Source of the DNA: Chromobacterium haemolyticum DSM 19808
GTDB taxonomy: Bacteria > Pseudomonadota > Gammaproteobacteria > Burkholderiales > Chromobacteriaceae
Length of the DNA stretch: 64,000 nt
Reading direction: 5' to 3'
Assembly: GCF_000711885.1 (NCBI RefSeq)
Contig: NZ_JONK01000028.1
Span: forward strand, 16,920 to 80,919
The position numbers and the translations under genes are program-made. A model generated the notes under the pieces. It saw nothing but the letters and a program-made list of their open reading frames with translations. It was not told where the DNA came from and did no database searches. The first letter of the stretch is position 1; the number at the start of each line of letters is the position of its first letter. Shown here piece after piece: positions 1-8,453 of this stretch.

Positions 1-1
1 A

Positions 2-832
2 TTGCGCAAGATCAACACTGAAATCCCCACCTTCGACCAACTCAACCTGCCGCTGGTGCTGCGCGACATCGCGCTGATCAAGCGCGGCCTGGTGATCTTC
101 GTTGGCGGCACCGGTTCAGGCAAATCCACCTCGCTGGCCGCGCTGGTGGACTGGCGCAACAGCCATAACCACGATCACATCATCACCATCGAAGATCCGA
201 TCGAATACGTGCACCAGCACAAGAAGTCCATCATCACCCAGCGCGAGGTGGGCGTGGACACCGATGATTGGGACATTGCCTTGAAGAACACCTTGCGCCA
301 GGCGCCGGACGTGATTCTGATGGGCGAGATTCGCGATCGCGAAACCATGGGTTACGGGTTGCAGTTCGCCGAAACCGGCCATTTGTGCCTGGCCACGCTG
401 CATGCCAACAACGCCAACCAGGCGCTGGACCGCATTCTCAACTTCTTCCCCGAAGAGCGCCATCAACAGGTGTTGATGGATTTGTCGCTGAATATGCGCT
501 CCATCATCTCTCAGCGGCTGGTGCCGATCAAAAGCGGCCGCGGCAGGGTGGCGGCGGTGGAAATTCTGCTCAACAGCCCGCTGGTGTCCGACATGATCTT
601 CAAGGGCGAAATCGCCGGCCTGAAGGAAGTGATGGGCCGCTCGCGCGAGAACGGCATGCAAACCTTCGATCAGTCCTTGTTCGAGTTGTACGAAGCGGAC
701 CTGATCAGCTACGAGGACGCCCTGCGCAACGCCGACTCCATTAACGACCTGAGGCTGAAGATCAAGCTTTACAGCGAGGGCTCCAAGTCGCGCGACCCGC
801 TGGAAGGCATAGACCACCTCGACATCGTCTAA
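2..832 (+). CDS. pilU: Twitching motility retraction ATPase PilU (5' end outside window)
   Basis: Secretion-type hexameric ATPase that assists PilT in retracting type IV pili at the inner membrane. The visible 276 residues carry the Walker A motif GGTGSGKS at about residues 35-42, the Asp box (TIEDPIEYVH), the Walker B region (DVILMGEIRDRE) and the His box (GHLCLATLHANNA), so the catalytic core is intact. PilU proteins are roughly 370-410 residues; about 100 N-terminal residues lie before the window, and the TTG at position 2 is an internal codon rather than a start. pilT usually lies just upstream. The stop codon abuts a dispersed intergenic repeat. PilU is preferred over PilT from overall sequence character, and the family assignment is secure. 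Confidence 0.88.
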   Translation: MRKINTEIPTFDQLNLPLVLRDIALIKRGLVIFVGGTGSGKSTSLAALVDWRNSHNHDHIITIEDPIEYVHQHKKSIITQREVGVDTDDWDIALKNTLRQAPDVILMGEIRDRETMGYGLQFAETGHLCLATLHANNANQALDRILNFFPEERHQQVLMDLSLNMRSIISQRLVPIKSGRGRVAAVEILLNSPLVSDMIFKGEIAGLKEVMGRSRENGMQTFDQSLFELYEADLISYEDALRNADSINDLRLKIKLYSEGSKSRDPLEGIDHLDIV

Positions 833-967
833 TAACCTGTTCACGCGCTACTGCGCGTCGTGAGACGGCTCACGGTGAGTACCGCTTCGAAATGCTCATG
901 TACCGTGTGTGCGCTCCGCTTTCTTAGAGTCTGTTCCACGATCTCGCCTTGGTTCGCGAGACTCTAA
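833..967 (+). repeat. Dispersed ~140-bp intergenic repeat, copy A
   Basis: Full-length but partly decayed copy of the repeat family described in the findings. It begins ATAACCTGTTCA directly after the pilU stop and runs through CTGCGCGTCGTGAGACG, GGTGAGTACCGCTTCGAAAT and GCTCATGTACC to TTCGCGAGACTCTAA. The right end is degraded compared with copies C and D. It lies between the convergent ends of pilU and the tetR gene, and the tetR stop codon falls inside it. Confidence 0.85.
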
Positions 968-1551
968 CCCCCGGCTTGCAAGGCCAACGCAGCCGATGCG
1001 CTTTTCAGCAACCGGTCGGAGAGCGCTTCGTCCGAGATGGCGCGAGACAGCAGCAAGGCGCCCACCATCAGTGCCAGGCAGGCTTCGGGCGCCAGCGCCG
1101 GCCGCGCTCCGGCCGCCGTGTCGCATTGTTGCGCTTGGCGCAAGGTGTGCAGCAAGGCCTGCAAGCCCTCGGAAAACGCCTGGCGGGTGGCTTTGTCGTG
1201 GCGAGCCAACTCCCCGGCCAGCGCGGCGGCGGCGCAGCCGGAGTCGGGAAAATCCCTGTGCGCCGCGCTCAAATAATCCTTGGCAAGCCGTTTCAGCCCG
1301 GCGCCGCGCGGCGCCTGTTCCAATTGAGCCTGCCAAATCTCGTTCATATCCAGCAATGCCTGGCGACAGGATTGCGCCACTAGGTCGTCCTTGCTGTGGA
1401 AGTGGGCGTAAAAGCCGCCATGGGTCAGTCCCAGATCCGCCATCAGATTGGCGATGCCGACATTGGCCACGCCTTCAGCGCGAAAGCGCAGCGAGGCCAT
1501 GGTCAGGATCCGTTGACGGGTTTCGGTCTTGTGAGTTGAGCTGTAGCGCAT
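964..1551 (-). CDS. TetR/AcrR family transcriptional regulator
   Basis: A 195-residue repressor-type protein. The N-terminal helix-turn-helix spans about residues 10-55 (TRQRILTMASLRFRAEG ... THGGFYAHFHSKDDL), with the FYxHFxSKxxL signature of the family. The C-terminal part is helical, with a TetR_C-like ligand-binding character including GCAAAALAGE. Neighbouring genes do not reveal the ligand: it points away from the diguanylate cyclase gene and converges on pilU. The last codons and the stop lie in repeat copy A, so the natural C-terminus may have been changed by the insertion. It probably regulates itself or the divergent DGC gene, but no operator could be assigned. Confidence 0.85.
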   Translation of the reverse strand: MRYSSTHKTETRQRILTMASLRFRAEGVANVGIANLMADLGLTHGGFYAHFHSKDDLVAQSCRQALLDMNEIWQAQLEQAPRGAGLKRLAKDYLSAAHRDFPDSGCAAAALAGELARHDKATRQAFSEGLQALLHTLRQAQQCDTAAGARPALAPEACLALMVGALLLSRAISDEALSDRLLKSASAALALQAGG

Positions 1552-1800
1552 CGTTGACCTTCCTGTTCGACTACGGGGTGGCGCAACGCAATGACGAAGC
1601 GGTGATTCCGTTTTAGATGATAAGTATCATTTCTTCAATCGCGATGTGAATCAGCAAGATAGCGCGCCGGCTGTCGCGCGCTCGCAATTGGCAAGCCAAT
1701 AAATGACGGTGGAATCGCATAGGAATATCTATATTGACTAAAAAGCGGCGTTTCCCGTCCCGCGTCCCTGTCCGGGCGCGGTCTGGAGCATCGGCCGCGC

Positions 1801-1940
1801 TCAGAATGTGTTGACGGTCTCGCGAGCTAAGGCGAAAACGGCTGAGAAAGCGGAATGTACGCGTGGTACATGAGTATTTCGAAGCGGTACTCACCATGGG
1901 GCGTCTCACGATGCGCAGCAGATCGTAAACAGGTTCTCAC
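1801..1940 (-). repeat. Dispersed intergenic repeat, copy B
   Basis: Full-length copy in the opposite orientation to copy A. Read on the minus strand it starts GTGAGAACCTGTTTACGATC and ends GCGAGACCGTCAACACATTC. The core TTCGAAATACTCATGTACC and GCTTTCTCAGCCGTTTTCGC are nearly identical to copies C and D. It lies between the divergent tetR and DGC genes, 77 bp upstream of the DGC start. The remaining part of the gap (1552-1800) holds nothing recognisable apart from being somewhat AT-richer. Confidence 0.88.
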
Positions 1941-2017
1941 AGCCGGCTTGTGATCGGCAGAAGTCCTCCTGCGTCCGCCAGCCGCCGCGGCTGCGCGCAG
2001 AGAAGGTGGAGACATGC

Positions 2018-3937
2018 ATGCAGCGATGGAGGCGTTCCGCCGCGGGTTTCCTGGCGGCCGCGTGGCGTCAGTTTGGCGTCGCCGCGGCCTATTGGGGCTT
2101 GGCGCGGCTATTGATGGCGGGTTTCATGGACGCGGAAACCTGGCTGACGCCAGCCTGGTTTCCGGCCGGCCTGGCCATGGCGGTTGCCTTGCGCGGCGGG
2201 CAGCGCTACGGCGTGGGGCTGGCTGCGGGCTCCTTGCTGTTCAGCCTGACGTCGCGCCAGCTGCCGCTGGCGGACGCCTTGTTGATTGCCGGCGCCAACA
2301 CGGTGGGCAGCTTGCTGGGCGCTTTGCTGGTGCGCTACCGCTGCGGCCGGCGCTTGCCCTTGCGCAGCCTGTCTTATGTGTTGGCCTTCATCGCCGGCGC
2401 GGCGTTGGCCGCCGCCATCGCCGCCATGGGCGGCACGGTGGCCCTGCTGCATGGCCAGCCGCAGCCCTTATTGCCGCTGGGTCGCCACTTTATCGCCTGG
2501 TGGCTGGGGGACTTGGCCGGTATTTTCAGTCTGGCGCCTAGTCTGCTGCTGTTTAGACGAGCGGGAGCCGGCGAAGGTCAGGCCGGCCTCAACACGCTGG
2601 ATGGTCTGATCGCCTGGATGACCTTGCTGGCCGCAGGGCTGGCCATGTTGGGCATAGACGACAGCACCGGGCGATACGCCGCGCTGCCTTATTGTTTCAG
2701 CCTGCCCTTGCTATGGTTCGCGTTCCGTCAGCGGCTGCGGCTGGCGCATGGTTTGTCGCTGGGCATTTTGCTGCTGGCCTTGGTTGGCGCGGTATTCGGC
2801 CGCGGCGCTTTCGGTCACGGGGGGCAGCAGGCTTTGCTGACCCTCAGCATGCTGATGCTGATCCAGACCTCCACCCTACTGGTGTTTGGCGCGTTGGCGG
2901 TGGATCTGCGCCGCACCGAGGCCAGGCTGCGAGTTGTCAACCGCCAGCTGGAGGGCAAGGTTCGCGCCAGAACCCGGGATTTGGCGGACAGCGAGGCGCG
3001 CTTGAGGCTGATGGCGGACGCCGCGCCGTTTCCGTTGGCGATGAACCGTTTACAAGGAGGCGAACTGATTTACGCCAATGTCCGCGCCGAGGAGCTGTTC
3101 CGCGAGCGCCTTGCGCCCGGAAAGCCGCTGAAGGTGCAGGACTTCTACGTGGACCCGGCCGAGCGCGAGCGCGTGTCCTCGCTGCTGCGCGTAGGCGGCT
3201 GTGTGCGGGATCGAGAAGTACGGTTGCGCGCCGCGGACGGCCGGGAGTTCTGGGCGCTGATTTCCTGTTCCGTGGTTCGCGCCGACGACGGCTGGTTCGT
3301 GATCAACGGTATCAAAGATATTAGCGAGCGCAAACGGCTGGAGCAGGATTTGCTGCAAGCCAATCAGGCGCTGCGCCAGAATCTGAACGAAATAGAACTG
3401 CTGCAACAAGGCTTGCGAGAACAGACGCTGCGCGATCCGCTGACCGGCCTGTTCAACCGCCGCCATCTGGACGACATTTTGCCGCGCGTTCTCAGCCATA
3501 TGCTGGCGGTGCATCGCGATGTTGCGGTGTTGATGGTCGATGCGGATCATTTCAAGCATATCAACGATCAGTACGGCCATCAGTGCGGGGACGCGGTGTT
3601 GACGACGCTGGCGGCGCATCTGAGCGACGCTTTCCGTAGTGGCGACATTGTCTGCCGCTACGGCGGCGAAGAGTTTTTCATCTTGCTGCCCGGCGCGTCG
3701 CTGGATGACGCCCATGTCAAGGCGCAGCAGCTGTGCCGCGATGTGCGCGCCTTGCCCATCGCAGCCGGCGGCCACGACATCCGCGTCACCTTGTCGGTGG
3801 GGTTGGCCCTGTGTCCATTGCACGGCACGGATGCCGACAGCGTGGTGTCTGCCGCCGACGCGGCCTTGTATCGGGCCAAGAAAGAGGGGCGCGACCGGGT
3901 GTGCGTGGCGGACCCGGCGCAACCGCTGGTGTCCTGA
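2018..3937 (+). CDS. Membrane diguanylate cyclase, MASE1-PAS-GGDEF
   Basis: Inner-membrane sensor that makes cyclic di-GMP from two GTP. From this start it is 639 residues: an N-terminal MASE1-like block of about eight hydrophobic segments (residues ~15-300), a PAS domain (~325-435), a short coiled linker and a GGDEF domain (~470-635). The active-site motif is GGEEF at 549-553 and the inhibitory-site RxxD is RSGD at 540-543, exactly five residues upstream, so both catalysis and product feedback look intact. The ATG at 2018 is preferred because AAGGTGGAG lies 6-7 bases before it; a GTG at 2006 is the in-frame alternative. The signal sensed is unknown. Expected output is control of biofilm and pilus behaviour. 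Confidence 0.9.
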   Translation: MQRWRRSAAGFLAAAWRQFGVAAAYWGLARLLMAGFMDAETWLTPAWFPAGLAMAVALRGGQRYGVGLAAGSLLFSLTSRQLPLADALLIAGANTVGSLLGALLVRYRCGRRLPLRSLSYVLAFIAGAALAAAIAAMGGTVALLHGQPQPLLPLGRHFIAWWLGDLAGIFSLAPSLLLFRRAGAGEGQAGLNTLDGLIAWMTLLAAGLAMLGIDDSTGRYAALPYCFSLPLLWFAFRQRLRLAHGLSLGILLLALVGAVFGRGAFGHGGQQALLTLSMLMLIQTSTLLVFGALAVDLRRTEARLRVVNRQLEGKVRARTRDLADSEARLRLMADAAPFPLAMNRLQGGELIYANVRAEELFRERLAPGKPLKVQDFYVDPAERERVSSLLRVGGCVRDREVRLRAADGREFWALISCSVVRADDGWFVINGIKDISERKRLEQDLLQANQALRQNLNEIELLQQGLREQTLRDPLTGLFNRRHLDDILPRVLSHMLAVHRDVAVLMVDADHFKHINDQYGHQCGDAVLTTLAAHLSDAFRSGDIVCRYGGEEFFILLPGASLDDAHVKAQQLCRDVRALPIAAGGHDIRVTLSVGLALCPLHGTDADSVVSAADAALYRAKKEGRDRVCVADPAQPLVS

Positions 3938-3978
3938 CGGCGGAGGGCGCGCCAGGGGCGGTGTGCTACCATCCAGTG

Positions 3979-4686
3979 ATGGAACTTTACCGACTACTGC
4001 AACAACAAGGCTTTGGCGGCCGCAAGGAATGCAAGCAGCTGATTGAGTACGGCCTGGTCGAACTCAACGGCGAGATCGTCGACAACTACCGCCAGCAGGT
4101 GGAATTGGCCGAGATCCGGCAATTGGTGGTGGACGACAAACCCTGGGACGTGGTGAACGGCCCGCTTTACCTGCTGTTTCACAAACCGCCCAATTACGAA
4201 ACCTCGCACAAGCCGCAGCATAATCCCGGCATCTACCGGCTGCTGCCGTATCAGTTCGGCAATCTGGGCATCACTGCGGTGGGCCGGCTGGACGTGGACA
4301 CCACCGGTCTGATCTTATTGACCAACGACGGTCAGTTTGTGCATGCGCTCAGCTCTCCGAAGAAGCAGGTTCCAAAGTGTTACCAGGTCACGCTGAAGCA
4401 CGCGGCCAGCGAGGAGTTCATCGCCAAGCTGCAAAGCGGGGTCTACCTGAATGATGAAGGAGAGGAGTTTGCCGCCGACAGCATTGAACAGCTGGACAGC
4501 CACGTGATCCTGCTGACCATCACTCAGGGCAAGTACCACCAGGTCAAACGCATGGTGGCGGCGGCCAGCAACCGCGTGGAACAGTTGCATCGCATCAGCT
4601 TGGGCAGCGTTGAGCTGGGTGAACTGCCGCAGGGCGAATGGCGGCATCTGAGCGCGGAGGAATTGGCCGGGCTGGGGTGGTCTTGA
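3979..4686 (+). CDS. rsuA: 16S rRNA pseudouridine-516 synthase RsuA
   Basis: Isomerises a uridine of 16S rRNA (U516 in E. coli numbering) to pseudouridine. The 235-residue product has an N-terminal S4 RNA-binding domain (GGRKECKQLIEYGLVELNG) followed by the RsuA/RluB catalytic domain. The signature GRLDVDTTGLILLTNDG is present with catalytic Asp at residue 105, and KYHQVKRM near the C-terminus is the conserved basic motif. RluB, RluE and RluF belong to the same superfamily; RsuA is chosen from length and domain order. The gene starts 41 bp after the DGC gene and ends at a strong terminator, so it may be partly cotranscribed with the DGC gene. Confidence 0.85.
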   Translation: MELYRLLQQQGFGGRKECKQLIEYGLVELNGEIVDNYRQQVELAEIRQLVVDDKPWDVVNGPLYLLFHKPPNYETSHKPQHNPGIYRLLPYQFGNLGITAVGRLDVDTTGLILLTNDGQFVHALSSPKKQVPKCYQVTLKHAASEEFIAKLQSGVYLNDEGEEFAADSIEQLDSHVILLTITQGKYHQVKRMVAAASNRVEQLHRISLGSVELGELPQGEWRHLSAEELAGLGWS

Positions 4687-4711
4687 CGCTATACCCTGCC
4701 GCATGAGAACA

Positions 4712-4733
4712 GGCCGCCTTCGGGCGGCCTTTG
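4712..4733 (+). terminator. Rho-independent terminator after rsuA
   Basis: GGCCGCC TTCG GGCGGCC, a perfect 7-bp stem with a TTCG tetraloop, followed by TTT. It lies 25 bp after the rsuA stop codon. Confidence 0.85.
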
Positions 4734-4856
4734 CTTTGGCCGTGGGTGGGGCTTTGAGTCGTATGGAGAGGCATGACAGTCCGCATGACGCGCGGTATGG
4801 CCGATCTGGGTAGCTTGCCTTGCCATTGATATGAACTTCATCGATTGGAAAAAAAC

Positions 4857-5234
4857 ATGCTCCACCACATCTCTTTCGGCGTCCACGATTTGGGTCGCTC
4901 CGGCGCTTTTTACGATGCGGCACTAGCCCCTTTGGGCTACGTCCGGGTGTTTGAGCACGACACGGCCGTGGGATACGGCAAAGCAGGCGGGGGTGACAAG
5001 TTGTCTCTCAAATGGGTGCCGGAGCTCGTGCTCCCCGGAGATGGATTTCATCTGGCTTTTGCCGCCGGCACACCCGAGCAGGTCCGCGCGTTTCATGCGG
5101 CGGCCCTTCTGCACGGCGGACGCTGCAACGGCGCGCCGGGCTTACGGCCCCATTATGGGAGTCATTATTTCGCGGCCTTCGTTGTGGACCCGGATGGCTA
5201 CCGCATTGAAGCCGTCATTAATCAGGCTGGTTGA
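4857..5234 (+). CDS. VOC-family (glyoxalase/bleomycin-resistance-like) protein
   Basis: A 125-residue single VOC module built of two babab halves. The N-terminal LHHISFGVHDL provides a likely metal-binding His, and the C-terminal DPDGYRIEAVINQ provides the matching Glu, as in the lactoylglutathione lyase and dioxygenase superfamily. The substrate cannot be inferred. The ATG at 4857 is used; the in-frame TTG at 4845 would add four residues. The gene stands alone, with a terminator upstream and a long gene-free stretch downstream. Confidence 0.8.
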   Translation: MLHHISFGVHDLGRSGAFYDAALAPLGYVRVFEHDTAVGYGKAGGGDKLSLKWVPELVLPGDGFHLAFAAGTPEQVRAFHAAALLHGGRCNGAPGLRPHYGSHYFAAFVVDPDGYRIEAVINQAG

Positions 5235-5399
5235 AACGCGAATTGTCGGAATAAACATGGCAAACGCCGTTGAGTGAGGCCAGTCAATACTTGCTTTTGT
5301 CATGACTTAGGGAGTGGGAGGCGGAGGTGTGGATTGAGGCGCGGCGTCTCGAAAATTGGGTACTGTGAGTCTTAATTGAGTCGTTCGCTCTGCGACTTG

Positions 5400-5440
5400 G
5401 AACCTCTTTACGATTTGCTGCGCGTCGGCGTGCCTTGGCG
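5400..5440 (+). repeat. Left-end fragment of the dispersed repeat (copy J)
   Basis: GAACCTCTTTACGATTTGCTGCGCGTCG matches the left end of copy B read on its own strand (AACCTGTTTACGATCTGCTG...) with only a few changes. The remainder of the element is missing, so this is a relic. Confidence 0.6.
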
Positions 5441-5478
5441 CAGTTTTTCTGCGAGGTTTTGTTAGCGGTTCTTAATTC

Positions 5479-5516
5479 AACCCCAGGATGGCGTGGTGGC
5501 GCCCCTGGGGTTTTTT
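5479..5516 (+). terminator. Strong intrinsic terminator without obvious gene
   Basis: AACCCCAGG ... CCTGGGGTT forms a 9-bp stem around a 16-nt loop, followed by an uninterrupted T run (TTTTTT). It lies 245 bp after the VOC stop codon, which is far for that gene and suggests another transcript ends here. Confidence 0.75.
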
Positions 5517-5793
5517 GCGTTCCGGACCGGGGTGGCGTGAGGTGGATTTTCCTGGTTTTTGGCGGGTATGGAAATTTACAAAACTATCAAAACAAAGGCA
5601 TCGATTGCCATGATTGTAAATTTTAAAATGAATAACATTTATTATTTACTGCAAAAAATTACGTTTCGTGCGAGTGCGTGCTGAAACCGGGGGACATAGT
5701 GAGAGTCAAGAGAATGCAGGCGCGCGGGCGTCGGGGAGGCAGCGGTGATAGGGGAGGGGATTGCGGATTGGCACCCAGCGCCCCCCGCGCGGC

Positions 5794-6172
5794 TTAGCGT
5801 TGTGTTGGGTGTTGCTGCGCCAGACGAGCCGGCAGATGGCGTGAGCTGAAGTAACCCAGGCGGAAGGTGTCGAAACCGGCGGCGTAGGCCTGTTTGTCGC
5901 GTACAGCGGCGTTGTTGGCCAGGAGGGGATTAGCCAACACTTTGGTCATCATGGGCGCGTCGGCCTTGAACAGCATGATGCAGCCTCTGCTGGCCACACG
6001 TGTTAACGACCCCTTGGGCGCGTGCAAAGTGGGCAGATTGCTAGTCTGCGAGTGCGACGGAGGCGTCGGTATTTTGCTCAGGCGCGGCGTAGGCGCTCAA
6101 GGTCAACGCAAGGGCAAGGCTCAGCCATAAGCGAAGGATGCCGCGCCGTGGGAGGGAAAAATCGGAGGCCAT
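5794..6172 (-). pseudogene. Decayed periplasmic siderophore-binding protein gene
   Basis: A start codon at 6172 with an AAGGA ribosome site opens a convincing signal peptide (RLWLSLALALTLSAYAAPE), but the frame stops at 6041-6043. In another frame, 5794-5990 encodes a fragment (LFKADAPMMTKVLANPLLANNAAVRDKQAYAAGF...) resembling the C-terminus of iron-siderophore ABC substrate-binding proteins, in which NPL-x-AVRxxxxY-x(n)-ARL is typical. Such proteins are about 280-320 residues; here roughly 40 N-terminal and 70 C-terminal residues remain, so the middle is deleted and the ends are out of frame. The family assignment rests on motif resemblance only. No transporter genes are adjacent. Confidence 0.5.
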
Positions 6173-6204
6173 GGAAATCCTTAGGATACGCGTGTGTGAT
6201 GGCT

Positions 6205-6260
6205 CCGATTTTATTTCAGCAAGAATTATCAATATGTATATCGAATGGTCAGCTGCACCA
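6205..6260 (-). promoter_or_regulatory. AT-rich promoter region with possible Fur-like box
   Basis: Upstream of the decayed gene the minus strand reads GATATACATATTGATAATTC. This partly resembles the GATAATGATAATCATTATC Fur consensus and would fit an iron-regulated siderophore gene. The match is imperfect and is offered only as a candidate. Confidence 0.3.
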
Positions 6261-6275
6261 GAGCCTGCTTTGAGC

Positions 6276-7094
6276 TCATTCATGTTGTTGTTTGAGCCAG
6301 CTTTCTTCCTGTTGGCGCATGAGTGCGAACCACTGTTGGCGCATGTGACGGGCAAAGGCCGGCGGCGCTGCGGTGAAGTCGTTCTCGTCGGTGTAGCAGC
6401 CGGGCAAGTAGGGCGGTTCGAAGTCTTTTTCCCAACCTTTGGCTTGCAGCGCCCGTTGGCCCTGCGGGCTGCAGTCGTCGGGTAGCGGAAGGCCGGTCAA
6501 GTGGCCGCTGTCCGGGTCCAGCCAGCGCACGCCTTGGCGGTCCAGACCGCGCAGTCCGTACTTGGTTTTGCCCACATGAAGGATCAGCTTGTAGTCATTG
6601 GGGCTGACGTCGCTGGCGCAGGTGCTGCGATAGCCGACAATGGTTTCCAAGGCGCCGTCGCGGTTAAGGTCCGGAAAGCCGATGGCGTCTAGATCGAAGG
6701 CCGCGCTGGCGTCGAACTCGCAACGCGTTACTCCGTCGCTGAGCATCCACAGCCTTCGCGGCCTGTCTTGGCCCAGTACATATTGCGCGGCGTAGAGCGT
6801 CGCGTTTTGGGTGCCGTCGGGGCCGCGGGCTTCCTGTTGCTCCGCCAGTACCAACAGGTTTTCGCCGGTGTTGTCCGTCCAGCCGTAGGCGGCGCTTAGC
6901 TTGCCACGCAGTTCGACGCCGGCCGGCAAGGCGCTCAAGCGGCGCACCTGGCCGGCGGCGGTCGGTGAACTGGCCGTGTCAAGTCTCGTGGCGGGCGGCG
7001 GCGGCTCGGCTTTGCAGGCGACGAGCATTAGCGTCAGGCCGATCAGCAGCGAGGTGCGCAGGCCGGCGATGGGGGGCGCGGGAAGCGGTAGCAT
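6276..7094 (-). CDS. Predicted lipoprotein of unknown function
   Basis: A 272-residue protein that begins with a lipoprotein signal peptide; the lipobox is LVAC with the modified Cys at about residue 27, followed by a Pro-rich linker (EPPPPATR). The mature part contains a segment with calcium-binding or FG-GAP-like character (GFPDLNRDGALETIVGYRSTC), which is common in bacterial surface proteins with VCBS-type folds. Translation could in principle begin far upstream, but the ATG at 7094 places the signal peptide at the N-terminus and is preferred. Function is unknown. The Asp-rich segment suggests an extracytoplasmic metal-bound domain. Confidence 0.7.
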   Translation of the reverse strand: MLPLPAPPIAGLRTSLLIGLTLMLVACKAEPPPPATRLDTASSPTAAGQVRRLSALPAGVELRGKLSAAYGWTDNTGENLLVLAEQQEARGPDGTQNATLYAAQYVLGQDRPRRLWMLSDGVTRCEFDASAAFDLDAIGFPDLNRDGALETIVGYRSTCASDVSPNDYKLILHVGKTKYGLRGLDRQGVRWLDPDSGHLTGLPLPDDCSPQGQRALQAKGWEKDFEPPYLPGCYTDENDFTAAPPAFARHMRQQWFALMRQQEESWLKQQHE

Positions 7095-7293
7095 GCCGTT
7101 CTTCTTGTCATTGATAAAACGGGAATAGTACGGAATAGCGGCGGCACGGGACAGCGCCGGTGGCCGTAAAAGGGCTTGGGCGTAGGAAAAAGACTGACCG
7201 ATTTGCCGACTAAACATGACATTGGGGTGATTTTTGCCGGCGGGCAGCGCCATAATCCAGGCGGAGTGCGGGCTTCGCGCGAAAGGAGGACTT

Positions 7294-8298
7294 ATGCTGA
7301 AACTGGGCTGGTGGTGGGGAGGGGCGCTGGCGTTGACGTTGGCGCAGATGGTTGCGGCGGCGGAACCGCTGCCGGCGTATCGCGGCGACGCTCGGCAGTC
7401 GTCGGTATCCGGCCTGTCGTCCGGGGCCTTCATGGCGGTGCAGTACCAGGTGGCGTTTTCCGCCTCGGTGCGCGGCGTCGGCGTGGTGGCGGGCGGGCCC
7501 TATTATTGTTCCAAGGGCACGCTGGCGGGCGCGCCGGCCTGCATGAGCGGACCGCCGCCGGCGGTGGGCGGCCTGGTATTGGCGACCCAGCAGTTCGCGC
7601 TGAGCGGGCAGATCGATCCCTTGTCCAATTTGGCCAAGCGTCGCGTCTATCTGTTCAGCGGCAGTCAGGACAACACCGTGAAGACGGCGGTGGTGGACAG
7701 CGCTGAGAGCTATTTCCGCAAGCTGGGGGTGCCGGCGGCGCGTATTGAATATCCGCGCGGCCTGCCGGCCGGCCATGCCCAGATTACGCCCACTTACGGC
7801 AATGACTGCGGCGAAACCAAGTCGCCTTACGTCAACCATTGCGACTGGAAGGGCGAAGGCTACGATCAGGCGGGCGCGATCCTGAAGCAGATTTACGGCC
7901 CCTTGCAGCCGCGCGCTGCCCAATTGAGCAGCCAAGTGACGGTTTTCGACCAGAAGCCGTACGCGCCGCCAGGCAGCAGCTTGGCGGACGAGGGCTATGT
8001 CTATGTGCCGCGCGTCTGCGCCGAGGGCGAGGCCTGCAAGGTGCATGTGGCGCTGCACGGTTGCCGGCAATACGCCGGCGCCGTCGGCGACGCCTATTAT
8101 GCTCATGCCGGCTACAACGAGTGGGCGGACAACAACCGCATCATCGTGCTGTACCCCCAAACCACGGCGATGCCGCCGGGCAACCCGAACGGCTGCTGGG
8201 ACTGGTTTGGCTACACCGGCGTGAATTTCGCCTGGAAGAGCGGGGTGCAAATGCGGGCGATCAAGGCGATGGCGGACCGGCTGGTGTCGGCGCCGTGA
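7294..8298 (+). CDS. Secreted PHB-depolymerase-like esterase
   Basis: An alpha/beta-hydrolase of the extracellular polyhydroxybutyrate depolymerase family, expected to hydrolyse poly- or oligo-3-hydroxybutyrate outside the cytoplasm. The 334-residue product has a signal peptide (~1-23), a nucleophile motif GLSSG with Ser at residue 42, several paired Cys (YYCSKG, CMSGP, NDCGE, HCDWK, VCAEGEAC) typical of exported enzymes, and the conserved VALHGCRQ and NPNGCWDWFGY segments near the C-terminus. A perfect AAAGGAGGA ribosome site lies five bases before the ATG. No separate substrate-binding domain is visible, so soluble oligomers or native granules may be the substrate. The gene stands alone and is followed by repeat copy C. 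Confidence 0.8.
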   Translation: MLKLGWWWGGALALTLAQMVAAAEPLPAYRGDARQSSVSGLSSGAFMAVQYQVAFSASVRGVGVVAGGPYYCSKGTLAGAPACMSGPPPAVGGLVLATQQFALSGQIDPLSNLAKRRVYLFSGSQDNTVKTAVVDSAESYFRKLGVPAARIEYPRGLPAGHAQITPTYGNDCGETKSPYVNHCDWKGEGYDQAGAILKQIYGPLQPRAAQLSSQVTVFDQKPYAPPGSSLADEGYVYVPRVCAEGEACKVHVALHGCRQYAGAVGDAYYAHAGYNEWADNNRIIVLYPQTTAMPPGNPNGCWDWFGYTGVNFAWKSGVQMRAIKAMADRLVSAP

Positions 8299-8304
8299 GT
8301 CTCT

Positions 8305-8453
8305 CTGAGCTTGTTCAAAGTCTGCTGCACTTTGTGAAGCGTTGCACGGTGAGTACAAGCTCAAACTGCTCATGTACCCCTCGTACACCCGGCTTTCTCA
8401 GCCGTTTTCGCCTTGTCTCGCCCTTGCTCGCGAGACTTTGAACACGCTCTCAG
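8305..8453 (+). repeat. Dispersed intergenic repeat, copy C
   Basis: Full-length copy. It starts GAGCTTGTTCAAAGTCTGCTG and ends GCGAGACTTTGAACACGCTC, giving long terminal inverted repeats; the core GCTTTCTCAGCCGTTTTCGC is intact. It fills the space between two convergent genes, starting about seven bases after the esterase stop and containing the stop codon of the LysR gene at 8450-8452. Confidence 0.92.

Larger units (their letters stand above)
5235..5793. other. Gene-poor stretch with repeat fragment and orphan terminator
   Basis: No convincing coding sequence is seen between the VOC gene and the decayed gene at 5794. It holds a fragment of the dispersed repeat (about 5400-5440), a small hairpin CGCAG-TTTTT-CTGCG at about 5439-5453, a strong terminator at 5479-5516 with no recognisable gene before it, and an AT-rich block at about 5565-5670. 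A short non-coding transcript ending at the terminator is possible but unproven. Confidence 0.5.

Noticed and set aside
1613..1909. Open frame on the minus strand between tetR and the DGC gene
   Set aside because: Made partly from repeat copy B, with no ribosome site or family similarity.
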